Below are positions 36,652 through 47,832 of a stretch of DNA of 61,330 nt, in pieces. The position numbers were made by a program, and so were the translations under genes. The notes beneath the pieces were generated by a model. That model worked only from the letters and a program-made list of their open reading frames with translations, did no database searches and was not told where the DNA came from. Within the stretch, counting starts at the first letter, position 1; every line of letters starts with the position of its first letter. Source of the stretch: Moorena bouillonii PNG (GTDB lineage Bacteria; Cyanobacteriota; Cyanobacteriia; Cyanobacteriales; Coleofasciculaceae); contig NZ_MKZS01000001.1 of the NCBI RefSeq assembly GCF_001942495.1, positions 5,382,122 through 5,443,451 of the forward strand. Reading direction: 5' to 3'.

Positions 36652-39600
36652 ATGTCAAATCAAGTATTTAATCTTTCAAACCTTAACGGGAGAATTGGGT
36701 TCTCTATTAATGGTGTTACATTAGGTGACCGGTCCGGTTTCTCAGTCAGCAGTGCTGGAGATATCAACGGTGATGGCAATCTTGATCTGATTATTGGAGC
36801 CCCTGGGGCTGATCCCAATGGCCTTTTTTCAGGTAAAAGCTATGTTGTTTTCGGTGGTCCAGATGTGGGTGCTAGTGGTAGCATCGAACTCGCTGACATC
36901 GAATCACCTGACCCAGCAGAGCCTAGTAAGGGTTTCGTGATTGGCGGTCTTAATTCAACTGGATTCTTAGGCTTTTCGGTTAGCAGTGGTGGAGATATCA
37001 ATGGTGATGGTACGAGTGACCTATTGGTAAGTGCTCCTGGTGCTGGGCCCAACAACAATGGTGTTAGCTATGTAATATTTGGCAGTTCTACTATTGGCTC
37101 TACTGGTAGCGTCGATCTGTCATCTGCCTTTGCTATCAATGGTGACGATCCTGCAGAATTTTCTGGTCATTCCATCAGCTTAGGGGATGTTAACGGCGAT
37201 GGTAAGGATGACATCTTGATTGGTGCTCCTCATGCCTTGTTGCCTATTTCTTCTCCCGGTCTTAATCCTGGCAAGGCTTATGTGGTATTTGGGGGCACAC
37301 AAGCTTCTGGCGGTAGCCTAGACCTCTCCACTCTGGACCTGGACGGCGATAATGGCTTCGTCCTCACCAGTAGTGTTGCAGGAAACTTGGCAGGTTTCTC
37401 AGTAACTAGTCTTGGGGATATCAATGGTGATCTGATTAAAGACTTTGCTATCGGTGCTCCTGGTAGTGATTCTCCTCTGACTGACAACAGTTCTGCTGGC
37501 AAGACTTATGTAGTGTTCGGTGGTTCAGGTGTCGGTGCCACTGGAACCCTAGATCTTTCCTCCATACCCTCTGACCCGACAACTGGCTTCGTCATTGATG
37601 GTATTGATGAAGGTTCCAGCCTTGATCTCGGTGACAGGGCAGGCTGGTCTGTGAGTGATGCTGGGGATGTCAATGGTGATGGTGTTAGTGACTTAATCAT
37701 TGGGGCTCCCTTTGTTGATGCCGGTGACCAGACTAATGTTGGTGAGGCTTACGTAGTGTTTGGCGGCACAGATGTTGCTGCTACAGGAAACTTAGACCTT
37801 GCCAGCCTGGACGGTACCAACGGCTTTGCGATCACAGGGATTGAAGCGAATGGTCTCCTGGGCTCGTCAGTTAGTTATGCTGGGGATCTCAACCAAGATG
37901 GGTATGCTGATGTTGCCATTGGAGCTGAAGGTGCAGGCAAAGTTTATGTGCTGTTCGGCAGTGAAGAATTGGGAGCTACTGGCAGTGTAGATCTTTCTAC
38001 ATTAGACGGTGAAAATGGCTTAGTTATCGAAGGTACTGACTCCCTAGGCTTCTCAGTAAGTGAAGCAAAAGATGTTAATAGTGATAGCATTGATGACCTA
38101 GTTATTGGCGCACCTGGTCTTGAGCTTAGTACAGCCAATGGCAGCACCCCAGGGACTAGCTATGTCCTATTCGGTAATGTTGCTCCAGTCATAGACCTCA
38201 ATGGTGTATCGCCAGTTACCGATCCTGTTACTGACCCAGTTACTGATACTGACCCAGTTACTGATCCTGTTACTGACCCAGTTACTGATACTGACCCAGT
38301 TACTGACCCAGTTACTGACCCAGTTACCGATCCTGTTACTGACCCAGTTACTGATACTGACCCAGTTACCGATCCTGTTACTGACCCAGTTACTGATACT
38401 GACCCAGTTACCGATCCTGTTACTGACCCAGTTACTGATACTGACCCAGTTACCGATCCTGTTACTGACCCAGTTACTGATACTGACCCAGTTACCGATC
38501 CTGTTACTGACCCAGTTACTGATACTGACCCAGTTACCGATCCTGTTACTGACCCAGTTACTGATACTGACCCAGTTACTGATACTGACCCAGTTACTGA
38601 TACTGACCCAGTTACTGATACTGACCCAGTTACTGATCCTGTTACTGATCCTGTTACCGATCCTGTTACCGATCCTGTTACTGACCCAGCTCCCCAGCCA
38701 GTTCTTGCAGCTACTGAGGGAATTCCAGCTGCTGCCCCAGCTATTGCAGATACCGACGGCATTGATGCTACTGTCACATTTACAGGTAATCAGCTGGCAC
38801 TGTTCCCAGGTGGCAACTTGACTCTGAGTGATGCTAATAACACTACTCTGGTTGGCGCAACAGTAACAATTGCTAATCTGCTGAATCCCGGACAGGAAGA
38901 GCTGACTGTTGACAACACTGATACCCTGATAGCGGTTAGCTTCGATGCTGACAATGGTATCCTTACCTTAGATGGGGTAGATACCATCCAAAATTACCAG
39001 CAAGTCCTCAACACCCTAGAGTATGAAAACACATCTGGTGTGATTGATGCCCCTGGTCGCATTATCCAGTTTGTGGTTGATGATGGTTTAGCTTTCAACA
39101 ACGTCAGTGAGGTAGCTACTCTGATTGCTATCCAAGATAATGACTCGACGGTAATTGGTACTTTCCAGGATGATACCTTGCTTGGAGGTAATGGCAACGA
39201 TAGCCTAGAAGGGAGCTCAGGCAATGACTTACTCGACGGTGGAGCCGGAAATGATACCCTGGTTGGAGGAGATAACTCAGACACCTTGCACGGTGGTGAC
39301 GGTGATGACGTCCTTGATGGTGGGACTAATGAAGACTTCCTGGATGGTGGAGCTGGTAATGATAACTTGTCTGGGGGAGAAAACTCAGACACCTTGATCG
39401 GTGGTGAGGGTAATGACTCCTTGTTTGGTGGTAACAGTGATGATACCTTAGAAGGCGGATTAGGGGCTGATATCTTATCTGGCGGAGGCGGCTCTGACAC
39501 CTACGTCTTGAGCCCTGGTGAGGGAACAGATACTGTGTTTAGTTTTGAAGATGGAATCGATCTGTTCGAGTTAGGTGGAGGTCTGACCTTTGATGACCTG

Positions 39601-39756
39601 GTAATTGGTAATAACCTAGGCGCGACTACTATTAGTATTGCTGACCCTGCTAGTATTACTGGCACTGGCGAAGTCTTAGCACAGGTGTTCGGGATATCGA
39701 CGACTCAGCTGACAGCGGCTGATTTTATTGTTGTTGAGGATATAGTCGTGGGTTAA
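36652..39756 (+). CDS. Large secreted-type protein: FG-GAP repeats, TDPV linker, RTX repeats
   Basis: The protein has 1034 residues. Residues about 10-505 are seven integrin-alpha-like FG-GAP units ([25 protein letters not shown]), each with a Ca-binding DxNxDG loop. Residues about 522-680 are an extended linker of Thr-Asp-Pro-Val repeats. Residues about 685-835 form a beta-rich cadherin-like domain. Residues about 839-950 carry RTX nonapeptides ([22 protein letters not shown]), the calcium-dependent signal region of type I secretion substrates. There is no N-terminal signal peptide, which fits type I export. I infer a large surface or released adhesin; no transporter gene lies in the window. 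Confidence 0.88.
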   Translation: MSNQVFNLSNLNGRIGFSINGVTLGDRSGFSVSSAGDINGDGNLDLIIGAPGADPNGLFSGKSYVVFGGPDVGASGSIELADIESPDPAEPSKGFVIGGLNSTGFLGFSVSSGGDINGDGTSDLLVSAPGAGPNNNGVSYVIFGSSTIGSTGSVDLSSAFAINGDDPAEFSGHSISLGDVNGDGKDDILIGAPHALLPISSPGLNPGKAYVVFGGTQASGGSLDLSTLDLDGDNGFVLTSSVAGNLAGFSVTSLGDINGDLIKDFAIGAPGSDSPLTDNSSAGKTYVVFGGSGVGATGTLDLSSIPSDPTTGFVIDGIDEGSSLDLGDRAGWSVSDAGDVNGDGVSDLIIGAPFVDAGDQTNVGEAYVVFGGTDVAATGNLDLASLDGTNGFAITGIEANGLLGSSVSYAGDLNQDGYADVAIGAEGAGKVYVLFGSEELGATGSVDLSTLDGENGLVIEGTDSLGFSVSEAKDVNSDSIDDLVIGAPGLELSTANGSTPGTSYVLFGNVAPVIDLNGVSPVTDPVTDPVTDTDPVTDPVTDPVTDTDPVTDPVTDPVTDPVTDPVTDTDPVTDPVTDPVTDTDPVTDPVTDPVTDTDPVTDPVTDPVTDTDPVTDPVTDPVTDTDPVTDPVTDPVTDTDPVTDTDPVTDTDPVTDTDPVTDPVTDPVTDPVTDPVTDPAPQPVLAATEGIPAAAPAIADTDGIDATVTFTGNQLALFPGGNLTLSDANNTTLVGATVTIANLLNPGQEELTVDNTDTLIAVSFDADNGILTLDGVDTIQNYQQVLNTLEYENTSGVIDAPGRIIQFVVDDGLAFNNVSEVATLIAIQDNDSTVIGTFQDDTLLGGNGNDSLEGSSGNDLLDGGAGNDTLVGGDNSDTLHGGDGDDVLDGGTNEDFLDGGAGNDNLSGGENSDTLIGGEGNDSLFGGNSDDTLEGGLGADILSGGGGSDTYVLSPGEGTDTVFSFEDGIDLFELGGGLTFDDLVIGNNLGATTISIADPASITGTGEVLAQVFGISTTQLTAADFIVVEDIVVG
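38211..38690 (+). repeat. 42-bp minisatellite coding for [14 protein letters not shown]
   Basis: Tandem 42-bp units (14 residues, built from 12- and 18-bp subunits GTTACTGACCCA and GTTACTGATACTGACCCA) code for the linker of the RTX protein. Several units are base-identical, implying recent expansion. All units are multiples of three bases, so length changes keep the frame. Confidence 0.9.
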
Positions 39757-39757
39757 T

Positions 39758-40162
39758 TCAAGAGTCGCACACCCACTTCCAGAGTGGGTGTGTTGGACCT
39801 TGCTGACAAATCCGTTGTACTTGTTGCTCCAGGCGTTTCTGTTCTAAGGGTGGTAATCCAAATAAAATATTGCGACTTTGCCAAACTAAGACGGCTAAGG
39901 TTGTGCCAATACAGATAGCCAGACCTATTGCAGGCAAATGGTTGTAGATAATGCTATACCGGAGTGCTGCCCAGGTAAAATGCGATCGCATCAGGGAAAT
40001 TTCATACTGCCAAGCCCACAGGCTTAATGGAGCAACAGTTATCCAGAGAATGCCTACGAAAATCCACCTACCATAAACAGTTAATTGATGTAATCGTTTT
40101 ACCCTGGCCTGAACGATTGGGTCAAGGGTAATTTTTCTTCTTGGGCTATCTGGCTGCTCCAT
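39758..40162 (-). CDS. Small two-helix membrane protein of unknown function
   Basis: The protein has 134 residues. Two hydrophobic helices lie at about 32-52 (WIFVGILWITVAPLSLWAW) and 75-97 (LPAIGLAICIGTTLAVLVW), with a basic N-terminus and a Gln-rich C-terminus (LEQKRLEQQVQRICQQ). No family was recognised. It starts 26 bp after secF on the same strand, so it is the last gene of the pdhB-secD-secF group. Its stop codon lies 1 bp from the stop of the convergent RTX gene. A link to membrane protein export is only suggested by position. Confidence 0.75.
   Translation of the reverse strand: MEQPDSPRRKITLDPIVQARVKRLHQLTVYGRWIFVGILWITVAPLSLWAWQYEISLMRSHFTWAALRYSIIYNHLPAIGLAICIGTTLAVLVWQSRNILFGLPPLEQKRLEQQVQRICQQGPTHPLWKWVCDS
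39768..39792. terminator. Convergent hairpin inside the end of the small membrane-protein gene
   Basis: CACACCCACT, loop TCCAG, AGTGGGTGTG is a perfect 10-bp GC-rich stem 12 bp past the stop of the RTX protein gene. It lies within the last codons of the convergent gene. It probably terminates the plus-strand transcript. No long T-run follows. Confidence 0.5.
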
Positions 40163-40188
40163 AATTAGAAGACTATTGAAAATTAGAA

Positions 40189-41190
40189 CTAAACTTCATC
40201 AGAAAATTCTGCTTCAATCACTGAAGTACCCTCCTTTTCTGGATTAACTGCAACCTCGACTACAGACTTAGCTTTACCAGTGCGCTCTCTCCACCAAGCT
40301 AACAGGGTACTGGCAATAAAAATACTGGAGTAAGACCCTGCTGTAAAACCAATAATTAGTGCTAAGGCAAAGAATTTTAGGGTTTCTCCCCCGAATAGCA
40401 AGATTGCTAACAGGGGTAGCAAGGTAGTTAAGGTAGTATTGATGGAGCGGGTTAAGGTTTGATTAACAGCATCTTCTACAATTTGATTGATATGTTGACC
40501 TGGCTTGAGTTTAATGACTTCTCGCACCCGGTCGTAAATCACCACAGTATCATTAACAGAAAAACCAATAATTGTCAATAGGGCAACCACAAATAAGGTA
40601 TCGACTTCTACCCCTAGCACTAAACCTAGGATAGAGAAAAGACCAATAGCGATTAAGACATCGTGGAACAGGGCAACGAAAGCGAATAGGCCATAGTCAA
40701 ACTCGAATCGGAAGGTAAGGTAGACAAAAATGCCCACAAAGGCCATAAACAAAGCGATTAAGCCAGAAATAAACAGTTGCCTGCCCAAGGTGGGACCAAC
40801 GGTGTCAATCTGAGTAGATTTGGGATCGAAAACACCAAGACGCTCGGTTAGAGCAGTTTGCAACTGGGTGCGTTGTTCAACATCTAATGTTTTAGTCCGA
40901 ATTGTCAGGGCTTGTTTTTCTTCCCCTAGTATTTGGATACTGCTATTGCCAAGACTTTGTGCTGTCATGACGTCTCGCACCAAGGCCAAATCGATGGGTT
41001 GGTCGCAGTTTCCGGGTTGAGTACAGTCTCTCTCTAGCTGTAGGCGGGTACCACCAACAAAATCGAGACCTAACCTTAAAGGGGCTCCTAGTTGGATAAA
41101 AGAAATCACCATGGCAATGATACCGACCGTAATCAGGGCGGTTGAGATGCTCCACCAAAGCGATCGCGTTTTAATTACATTAAGTTTCAT
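40189..41190 (-). CDS. secF: Protein translocase subunit SecF
   Basis: The protein has 333 residues. It starts with one TM helix followed by [14 protein letters not shown], the SecD/SecF signature, then an extracytoplasmic P1 domain. Five C-terminal TM helices contain the conserved motif [19 protein letters not shown]. With SecD it uses the proton gradient to pull exported proteins through SecYEG. It lies downstream of secD, but a 316-bp repeat-containing spacer separates them. The C-terminal tail ([15 protein letters not shown]) is acidic. Confidence 0.96.
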   Translation of the reverse strand: MKLNVIKTRSLWWSISTALITVGIIAMVISFIQLGAPLRLGLDFVGGTRLQLERDCTQPGNCDQPIDLALVRDVMTAQSLGNSSIQILGEEKQALTIRTKTLDVEQRTQLQTALTERLGVFDPKSTQIDTVGPTLGRQLFISGLIALFMAFVGIFVYLTFRFEFDYGLFAFVALFHDVLIAIGLFSILGLVLGVEVDTLFVVALLTIIGFSVNDTVVIYDRVREVIKLKPGQHINQIVEDAVNQTLTRSINTTLTTLLPLLAILLFGGETLKFFALALIIGFTAGSYSSIFIASTLLAWWRERTGKAKSVVEVAVNPEKEGTSVIEAEFSDEV

Positions 41191-41506
41191 ATTGACTTTT
41201 TTATTGATAAATCCTTATTTAGCAAAGGGAGTAGGGAGTAGGGAGTAGGGAATAAAATTATCACAATTAATTTAATTTAGGATTGCTATAAATTAATTGT
41301 GAATGATGAATTATGAAATGGGTTTGTTGATGGAACCTGAGCCTGGTCAACTAAACCTTTTCTCCACAAAGTTATCGACAACTAGGATGAAGGATTAAAT
41401 AGATTTTTTAGTTGACCAGGATCGAGTTCAACTAAACCCTTTCTCCATAACTAATAATTACACTTCCTACTTCATAGTTCCTACTTCATAGTTCGTAATT
41501 TCTAAA
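41191..41506. other. secD-secF spacer with inverted repeat
   Basis: The spacer contains an AGTAGGG tandem repeat (41226-41250) and a perfect 14-bp inverted repeat, CCTGGTCAACTAAA at 41342-41355 and its complement at 41407-41420. The words CAACTAAACC(T/C)TTTCTCCA are repeated in direct orientation next to the left arm and 9 bp beyond the right arm. The structure could attenuate secF expression or be a small element relic. No gene is present. Confidence 0.6.
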
Positions 41507-42922
41507 CTATTGGGTTGGTAAATTCGGGCAGAATAGTTCTGGTTTCTGACGTACTCCTGGAAGTCCTAAAACTGCCACTAGCATCAGGGTGCGACTACAG
41601 GTAAGGGCGGTAAACATACTGATTCCTACCCCAATGCCTAGGGTTACGGCAAAGCCTTTGACTAGACCTGAGCCTAGCCAAAACAGTACTGCACAGGCGA
41701 TTAATGTGGTCACATTTGCATCCAAAATACTAGAAAAGGCTCGGTAAAACCCGGACTCTACTGAGCGATACAAGGTCTTACCAGCACGTAATTCTTCCCG
41801 TGTCCGCTCAAAAATCAGCACATTAGCATCAACTGCCATACCGATACTAAGGATAAAACCAGCAATTCCGGGTAGGGTTAAGGTAACACCTAATAAGGCA
41901 AATGCTGCGATGGTAATTAAAGCGTAGATACTCAGAGCAATATTAGCAATGATGCCAGGCAGTCGGTAATAGAACACCATAAAGATTAATACTAAAATCA
42001 GACCAACTACAGCAGCATAGATACTACGTTGAATACTATCTCGTCCTAAGGTTGCCCCTACGGTGCGATTCTCCACGATTTCCACTGGCAAAGGTAAGGA
42101 ACCTCCCCGCAGCTGGGCAGCAAATTCATAGGCACTTTGGGTATCAAAGTTACCGGTAATCACTGCTGCACCACCACTGATGCCATTTTCAGCATATTGC
42201 GCTGCCACACTCGGAGCACTAATTAGTAAATTGTCGAGGAAAATACCAATGCTGCGTCCTGTACCGGCAATGTTCTTGGTCAGCTCGGCAAACTTTTGAG
42301 CTCCCTCACTATCAAATCGGATAGCCACTTCCCAAGCACCACCAGTTTGAAGAGGTTGGGGACGAGCATCTTGGAGGTTTTTGCCAGTCAGACCAGTGCT
42401 TTCAAATAGTTCAAGGATGGCTTGGTTACTACGATTGATAGCAGCTTGATTTTCTGCGATCGCATCTCCATCACCATTGTTGCGCAATACCTCTTGGTTT
42501 AATTGTAGTTCTTCTAGCACTTGCTGTTCAACCCGCAGCTGTGCCTCTGTACCAATGTTTTGCTTGAGAAAATCCAGCTGTGCTGTTCCCCCTAGTACCC
42601 GTTCCGCTTGTTGCGGGTCATTGACACCAGGTAGCTGTACCAAAAGCTGGTCTTTGCCAACGGTTTGGACTACCGACTCAGAAACCCCTAGGGCATTGAC
42701 TCGACCTTCTATAACGGTTTTCACTGCGTCTAATTGGTCAGCCGTGATTTCCGTAATCTCTTCGGTAGTGTTAATCTGAATTGTGAGTTGAGCCCCTCCC
42801 TGCAAGTCCAGTCCTAACCGGATTGGAAATTGCACCAGTACTATAATTGCTGTAATTACAAGTACTATGATTAAGGCTAATAGTGAACGCTGTTTTTGCA
42901 TGACTACGACCCGCCGCAACAA
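41507..42922 (-). CDS. secD: Protein translocase subunit SecD
   Basis: The protein has 471 residues, normal for cyanobacterial SecD. TM1 is at about 12-32, then RLGLDLQGGAQLTIQ. The large P1 head domain runs to about residue 290. Five TM helices follow with LPGIAGFILSIGMAVDANVLIFERTREEL, the conserved SecD TM4-5 motif, given here by its core GMAVDANVLIFER. An alternative start at residue 8 (MQKQRS) is equally plausible. It functions with SecF in export. The gene lies 198 bp downstream of pdhB. Confidence 0.96.
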   Translation of the reverse strand: MLRRVVVMQKQRSLLALIIVLVITAIIVLVQFPIRLGLDLQGGAQLTIQINTTEEITEITADQLDAVKTVIEGRVNALGVSESVVQTVGKDQLLVQLPGVNDPQQAERVLGGTAQLDFLKQNIGTEAQLRVEQQVLEELQLNQEVLRNNGDGDAIAENQAAINRSNQAILELFESTGLTGKNLQDARPQPLQTGGAWEVAIRFDSEGAQKFAELTKNIAGTGRSIGIFLDNLLISAPSVAAQYAENGISGGAAVITGNFDTQSAYEFAAQLRGGSLPLPVEIVENRTVGATLGRDSIQRSIYAAVVGLILVLIFMVFYYRLPGIIANIALSIYALITIAAFALLGVTLTLPGIAGFILSIGMAVDANVLIFERTREELRAGKTLYRSVESGFYRAFSSILDANVTTLIACAVLFWLGSGLVKGFAVTLGIGVGISMFTALTCSRTLMLVAVLGLPGVRQKPELFCPNLPTQ

Positions 42923-43120
42923 ATGCTATGATAATCTGTTTTGGCGAGCCTAGTAACTGAGAAAGTTTAAAGTCTAAAGTCTAAAGTCTGAAAGCTGGAG
43001 ATTTAAGTATTCCATGGATTGGTTACTTAGCAATCGGAATCTTTGTAACCTCCAGCATCTACATAATCAGTAACGCCCCCTGCATGGCTAATGCCTAAGC
43101 TTTATTTGCCAAGCTTTAAA

Positions 43121-44104
43121 TTAAATCCGCAAAGCCACCATCTTTTTCACACCCTCGACAATCTGATGGGGTTGGACAATGGTGAGATTTTCCAGAACCC
43201 CGTTGTAGGGAGTGGGAATATCTTGGGATGAAAGCCGAAGCACTGGCGCATCGAGTTCATCAAACCAGCGCTCGTTAATCGATGCTGTTAATTCTGCCCC
43301 AATACCACCGGTTTTCATGCACTCTTCTACAATAATGACTCGGTGGGTTTTGGCTAGTGAAGCACCAATGGTTTCAAAGTCTAGAGGCTTTAGGGAAATC
43401 AGGTCAATCACCTCAGGATCATACCCCTCTTTTTCCAGCTGCTTAGCCGCTTGTATGGCGTGGTGACGCATCCGGGAGTAGGTAAGAATGGTAACATCCT
43501 TACCAGGGCGTACAACTTCAGCTTTATCAAGGGGTACCAAGTACTCCTGTTCTGGCAGATTTTCTTTCAGATTGTAGAGCAGGACGTGTTCAAAGAACAA
43601 TACTGGGTTATCATCTCGAATGGCAGATTTTAGCAACCCTTTTCCATTGTAGGGGGTGGAGCAAGCAACGATTTTGAGACCGGGAACTGCCTGAAAGTAG
43701 GCTTCTAGACGCTGGGAGTGCTCGGCCCCTAACTGACGTCCGACACCACCAGGACCTCTAACCACCATCGGGATTTTAAAATTACCACCAGAGGTATAAC
43801 GCAGCATCCCGGCATTGTTGGAAATTTGGTTGAATGCCAGGAGTAAAAACCCCATATTCATGCCTTCGACAATTGGTCGTAAACCTGTCATTGCTGCACC
43901 CACAGCTAGACCAGTAAAGCTATTTTCGGCAATGGGGGTATCCAGAAGCCGCAAGTCACCGTATTTTTTATACAGATCTTTGGTAACTTTGTAGGAACCA
44001 CCGTAGTGACCAACATCTTCACCGATTACAAATACTGTCTCATCCCGTGCCATTTCTTCGTCTATGGCTTCACGCAGAGCATTAAAGAATAGTGTTTCTG
44101 CCAT
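43121..44104 (-). CDS. pdhB: Pyruvate dehydrogenase E1 component, beta subunit
   Basis: The protein has 327 residues, complete. It begins [37 protein letters not shown] and the thiamine-binding region [20 protein letters not shown] are characteristic of E1-beta, as are [16 protein letters not shown] and the end block [16 protein letters not shown]. With E1-alpha it decarboxylates pyruvate and passes the acetyl group to lipoyl E2, giving acetyl-CoA. E1-alpha is not in the window, as is common in cyanobacteria where the subunits are unlinked. It heads the secD-secF group. Confidence 0.95.
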   Translation of the reverse strand: MAETLFFNALREAIDEEMARDETVFVIGEDVGHYGGSYKVTKDLYKKYGDLRLLDTPIAENSFTGLAVGAAMTGLRPIVEGMNMGFLLLAFNQISNNAGMLRYTSGGNFKIPMVVRGPGGVGRQLGAEHSQRLEAYFQAVPGLKIVACSTPYNGKGLLKSAIRDDNPVLFFEHVLLYNLKENLPEQEYLVPLDKAEVVRPGKDVTILTYSRMRHHAIQAAKQLEKEGYDPEVIDLISLKPLDFETIGASLAKTHRVIIVEECMKTGGIGAELTASINERWFDELDAPVLRLSSQDIPTPYNGVLENLTIVQPHQIVEGVKKMVALRI

Positions 44105-44510
44105 TAATAATTCAATATAGGGGGCTACTGTGATCGTAGCATTGCCAGAGCCATCGGATAAGGCACAGGGAAGTTTACCAGAGGTAAGTCGGGCAGATGG
44201 AAGCCTTAATCAATAGTTTGTTGAAGCTAATTCACTCTATCGTCCCGTTTGCTAACATAATCTCTATTATGATAGGATGCTTATTTTAAAATTCTGCTCA
44301 ATTTGAGCATAACTCAAGGGATAGAATAGATTCAGCACTTCGGGGCATCCCTTAACATAACTGCAACCGTCAGAGGTCTAGGGTGACTACGCTTCGGAAA
44401 ACCGAACCACTGGCTATATACAATTTTAATCAAAATATCATCTATATATATAGTAGTTGTAATTCATTGAACGAGTTGACAGCATTCATCTTGAGGAGAA
44501 TAAAGGACGC
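44105..44510. other. Divergent promoter region of pdhB and dnaK
   Basis: These 406 bp lie between the two divergent start codons. No CIRCE inverted repeat (TTAGCACTC-N9-GAGTGCTAA) is visible upstream of dnaK, so HrcA control is unlikely. GAGGAG at 44494-44499 is a good ribosome-binding site for dnaK. A small TTCGGAAAACCGAA hairpin lies near 44393-44406. Confidence 0.55.
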
Positions 44511-46526
44511 ATGGGCAAGGTAGTCGGCATTGACCTGGGTACAACAAACTCCGTGGTGGCTGTCATCGAAGGCGGTAAGCCGGTGGTAATTGCTAATGCG
44601 GAAGGTATGCGCACAACTCCGTCAATGGTTGGCTTTAGTAAGGATGGGGAAAGGGTTGTAGGACAATTGGCACGCCGCCAAGCTGTGCTTAATCCCCAAA
44701 ATACTTTCTATGGGGTGAAGCGGTATATTGGACGTAAGTATGCTGAACTGAATCCAGAGTCGAAGCGGGTTGCTTATACTATTCGTCGGGATGAAACTGG
44801 TAATGTGAGAATTAAGTGCCCCCGCTTGAAAAAAGACTTTGCCCCAGAGGAAATTTCTGCGATGATCCTGCGGAAGTTGGCGGATGAGGCCAGCCGCTAC
44901 CTGGGAGAGGAGGTAACAGGGACAGTAATAACAGTCCCGGCTTACTTTAATGATTCTCAACGGCAAGCCACACGAGATGCTGGACGAATTGCTGGGTTAG
45001 AGGTTCTGCGGATTCTTAATGAACCAACAGCAGCGTCTTTGGCTTATGGCTTGGATCTAGAGGCAAGCCAAACCATCCTAGTATTTGATTTGGGTGGGGG
45101 TACCTTTGATGTCTCCATCCTAGAGGTGGGGGATGGGGTGTGTGAAGTGCTATCAACCAGTGGTGATACTCAACTGGGGGGCAATGATTTTGATCGAAAA
45201 ATTGTTGACTGGTTGGCAGAGCAATTTTTGGAATCAGAGGGAATTGATCTACGACGCGATCGCCAAGCCCTACAACGGCTGACTGAAGCTGCAGAAAAAG
45301 CTAAGATCGAGCTGTCTGGGGTGGGTGTAACTGATATTAATTTGCCCTTTATTACAGCTACAGAAGATGGTCCAAAACACCTAGAAACTAGGCTGAAGCG
45401 CTCTCAGTTTGAAGAGCTATGTGTGGATCTAGTTAGTCGTTTGCGCAGACCCCTAAAACGAGCTTTCAAAGATGCTGGCTTAACTCCTATGGACATTGAT
45501 GAAGTGATCTTGGTAGGAGGGGGAACCCGCACCCCGATGGTACAACAATTGGTGCGCAGCTTAATCGATCGGGAACCGAATCAGAACGTTAATCCTGATG
45601 AGGTAGTGGCAGTAGGAGCTGCAATTCAAGGAGGAATTCTCAACAGTGAAGTAAAAGATATCCTATTGCTGGATGTAACCCCGTTGTCCTTGGGTTTGGA
45701 AACTATTGGTGGGGTGATGAAAAAGTTAATCCCCCGGAACACGACTATCCCAGTCCGGCGGTCTGATATTTTTTCGACGTCCCAAAATAATCAGACTTTG
45801 GTGGAAATCCATGTGCTGCAAGGGGAACGGGATATGGCAACAGATAATAAGTCCTTGGGTCGGTTTAAGTTGACTGGTATTCCCCCAGCACCACGGGGAG
45901 TGCCCCAAATTCAGGTGGCTTTTGATATTGATGCCAATGGGATTTTGCAGGTATTGGCACTGGATAAAACTACTGGTCGAGAACAAAGCATTACCATTCA
46001 AGGGGCTTCTACCCTGAGTGAGGCGGAAGTCAACAAAATGATTCGTGAGGCAGAAGAATACGCCCAGGTTGACCGGGAACGAAGGGAACGAGTAGAAAAG
46101 CGCAATCGGGCAGAAAGTTTGGCTAATGAAGCGGAACGGCAACTGAGGGAGGTAGCTCTAGATTTTGGTAGACAGTTTGCTAGTGGTTATCGGCGTCAGA
46201 TTGAAGGCTTAATTCAGGAGATGCGTCAATCCGTTGCCCAAAATGATGACCGGGCTATTGATCGGACTCAAGGTGATCTACAAGATGCCCTCTATGAGCT
46301 CAAGCGAGAGGTACGGCTGCAATATGAGGAAGAAGAGGATGATGACTTGTTTGGCTCAATTCGTCGTACCTTCACCGGAGATAGTGACAGAGACCGATAT
46401 TCTGAACGGGATTACCGCCGGGACTCCTATGACTCCTATGGGGCTAGTTCATCGAGATCCACTCGCGATCGCTATCGCAGAAACCCCCTTGAAAATGATT
46501 GGGATGAGGATGATGATTGGTTCTAA
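44511..46526 (+). CDS. dnaK1: Hsp70 chaperone, DnaK1 type
   Basis: The protein has 671 residues. The ATPase domain starts [17 protein letters not shown] and has [12 protein letters not shown] and [13 protein letters not shown]. The substrate domain begins near 390 ([18 protein letters not shown]). The C-terminus does not end in the EEVD-like or 'DAEFTD' tail of DnaK2. It ends in a charged Arg/Asp/Ser/Tyr stretch terminating DWDEDDDWF, as in the DnaK1 paralogues of cyanobacteria. It folds proteins with DnaJ and GrpE. A DnaJ gene follows 200 bp downstream, probably its dedicated co-chaperone. Confidence 0.93.
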   Translation: MGKVVGIDLGTTNSVVAVIEGGKPVVIANAEGMRTTPSMVGFSKDGERVVGQLARRQAVLNPQNTFYGVKRYIGRKYAELNPESKRVAYTIRRDETGNVRIKCPRLKKDFAPEEISAMILRKLADEASRYLGEEVTGTVITVPAYFNDSQRQATRDAGRIAGLEVLRILNEPTAASLAYGLDLEASQTILVFDLGGGTFDVSILEVGDGVCEVLSTSGDTQLGGNDFDRKIVDWLAEQFLESEGIDLRRDRQALQRLTEAAEKAKIELSGVGVTDINLPFITATEDGPKHLETRLKRSQFEELCVDLVSRLRRPLKRAFKDAGLTPMDIDEVILVGGGTRTPMVQQLVRSLIDREPNQNVNPDEVVAVGAAIQGGILNSEVKDILLLDVTPLSLGLETIGGVMKKLIPRNTTIPVRRSDIFSTSQNNQTLVEIHVLQGERDMATDNKSLGRFKLTGIPPAPRGVPQIQVAFDIDANGILQVLALDKTTGREQSITIQGASTLSEAEVNKMIREAEEYAQVDRERRERVEKRNRAESLANEAERQLREVALDFGRQFASGYRRQIEGLIQEMRQSVAQNDDRAIDRTQGDLQDALYELKREVRLQYEEEEDDDLFGSIRRTFTGDSDRDRYSERDYRRDSYDSYGASSSRSTRDRYRRNPLENDWDEDDDWF

Positions 46527-46652
46527 ATTAGTCAGTAGTTAGTTGTTAGTAGTCAGTAGCCATAACTAATTAGCAATTAGTCTTTAAGTAAAAGCGTTCT
46601 CGCTCTTCGCTTTAAAAAATACTGACAATTGAGGATTAATCACGAATAGATC

Positions 46653-46698
46653 AATGCAGCGCCTTAATACGGGGGTTTACCCGATGAGGGAGTGCATC
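46653..46698. repeat. Imperfect copy of the dispersed palindrome between dnaK and dnaJ
   Basis: TGCAGCGCCTTAATACGGGGG...CCCGATGAGGGAGTGCA is a degenerate relative of the perfect palindrome at 27546. It is located just upstream of dnaJ. Confidence 0.5.
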
Positions 46699-46726
46699 GA
46701 GACACTTCATTATTGACTAATGACTA

Positions 46727-47776
46727 ATGACTATGCAAAACTATCGAGATTACTATGAAATGTTGGGTGTACCGACAGAGGCATCCAGCGAGGAAATTAA
46801 AAAGGCTTATCGGCGCTTAGCTCGACAGTATCACCCTGACCTGAATCCTGGAGATAAGACAGCAGAAGACAAGTTCAAGGATATTGGTGAGGCATATGAA
46901 GTTCTCTCTGACCCGAATAGGCGATCGCAGTACGACCAATTTAGTCGATATTGGCAGAAGAATTTTGGGAGAAAAGCGGCTAAAGCGGCTAGTTTGATTA
47001 AAAATGTAGGCTGGAACGGCAATGGTCGCGGTTCAGCCCAAGGAGAGGATTATGGCAATTACCGGGACTTTAACACCTTCATTGATCAACTACTCGGACG
47101 TCGCTCTACTAGAAAGGCAACATCAACCCCAGCTCCAGGGACTCGGGTAAGTTCCGACAGTGCGTTTCGACCAGGGAAAACTAAAACAGCCTACACTGTT
47201 AGTTCTCGTCTGAGACCTCAACCGAAATCCCCCCCTCAGCCTCAACCTTATGCCAAACCTCAACCTCAGGATATTGACGCTCGATTAACCCTACCTTTGG
47301 AAAAAGCCTATAGAGGGGGTCGAGAGCGAATTCGCCTAGAAGATGGACGGGCTTTAGAAATTGAGCTACCTGCTGGGATGGTAACCGGTGCCCTGGTGCG
47401 GCTCCAAGGTCAAGGTATTGATGGTGGATGTTTAAATTTAAAAATCACTGTGTCACCTCATCCCTTCTTTAAATTAGAGGAATTTGATGTGATTTGTGTA
47501 GTACCAGTAACACCTGCTGAAGCAGTATTAGGTGACTTAATAGAAGTTCCCACCTTGGATGGTAGAGTGCAAATTAATGTTCCTAGTGGGGTGAGGTCAG
47601 GACAAAAATTGCGCTTAGCAAATAAAGGTTATCCCAATCAAGAGGGGGGACGAGGGGATCAGGTAGTAGAAATTCAGATTGTTGTTCCCACCGAAGTCAC
47701 TGAGGAGGTCAGAGAACTCTACGAAAAACTACGGCAAATTGAGAATTTTAATCCTCGCCAGGATTTACTGGTCTAG
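46727..47776 (+). CDS. DnaJ/CbpA-type co-chaperone without zinc finger
   Basis: The protein has 349 residues. The J domain at about 5-70 contains the HPD tripeptide (YHPDLNPGD). A Gly/Pro/Gln-rich linker runs to about 180. The C-terminal peptide-binding domain follows ([44 protein letters not shown]). The CxxCxGxG zinc-finger repeats of classical DnaJ are absent, so it is the type II/CbpA form. It stimulates Hsp70 ATP hydrolysis and delivers clients, presumably to the DnaK1 encoded just upstream. An alternative start at residue 3 (MQNYRDYY) is possible. Confidence 0.92.
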   Translation: MTMQNYRDYYEMLGVPTEASSEEIKKAYRRLARQYHPDLNPGDKTAEDKFKDIGEAYEVLSDPNRRSQYDQFSRYWQKNFGRKAAKAASLIKNVGWNGNGRGSAQGEDYGNYRDFNTFIDQLLGRRSTRKATSTPAPGTRVSSDSAFRPGKTKTAYTVSSRLRPQPKSPPQPQPYAKPQPQDIDARLTLPLEKAYRGGRERIRLEDGRALEIELPAGMVTGALVRLQGQGIDGGCLNLKITVSPHPFFKLEEFDVICVVPVTPAEAVLGDLIEVPTLDGRVQINVPSGVRSGQKLRLANKGYPNQEGGRGDQVVEIQIVVPTEVTEEVRELYEKLRQIENFNPRQDLLV

Positions 47777-47832
47777 GAAAAAGCCTGACATCCAAGCATC
47801 TTAACCATGACCGTTAATGATTAAGTTAATGG

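Noticed and set aside
38160-38821. Repetitive frames on both strands (GSVTGSV and TQLLILT types) over the TDPV linker
   Set aside because: Artefacts of the in-frame minisatellite of the RTX protein; no start signals or independent domains.
44105-44510. CIRCE heat-shock operator upstream of dnaK
   Set aside because: The TTAGCACTC-N9-GAGTGCTAA inverted repeat was looked for and is not present.
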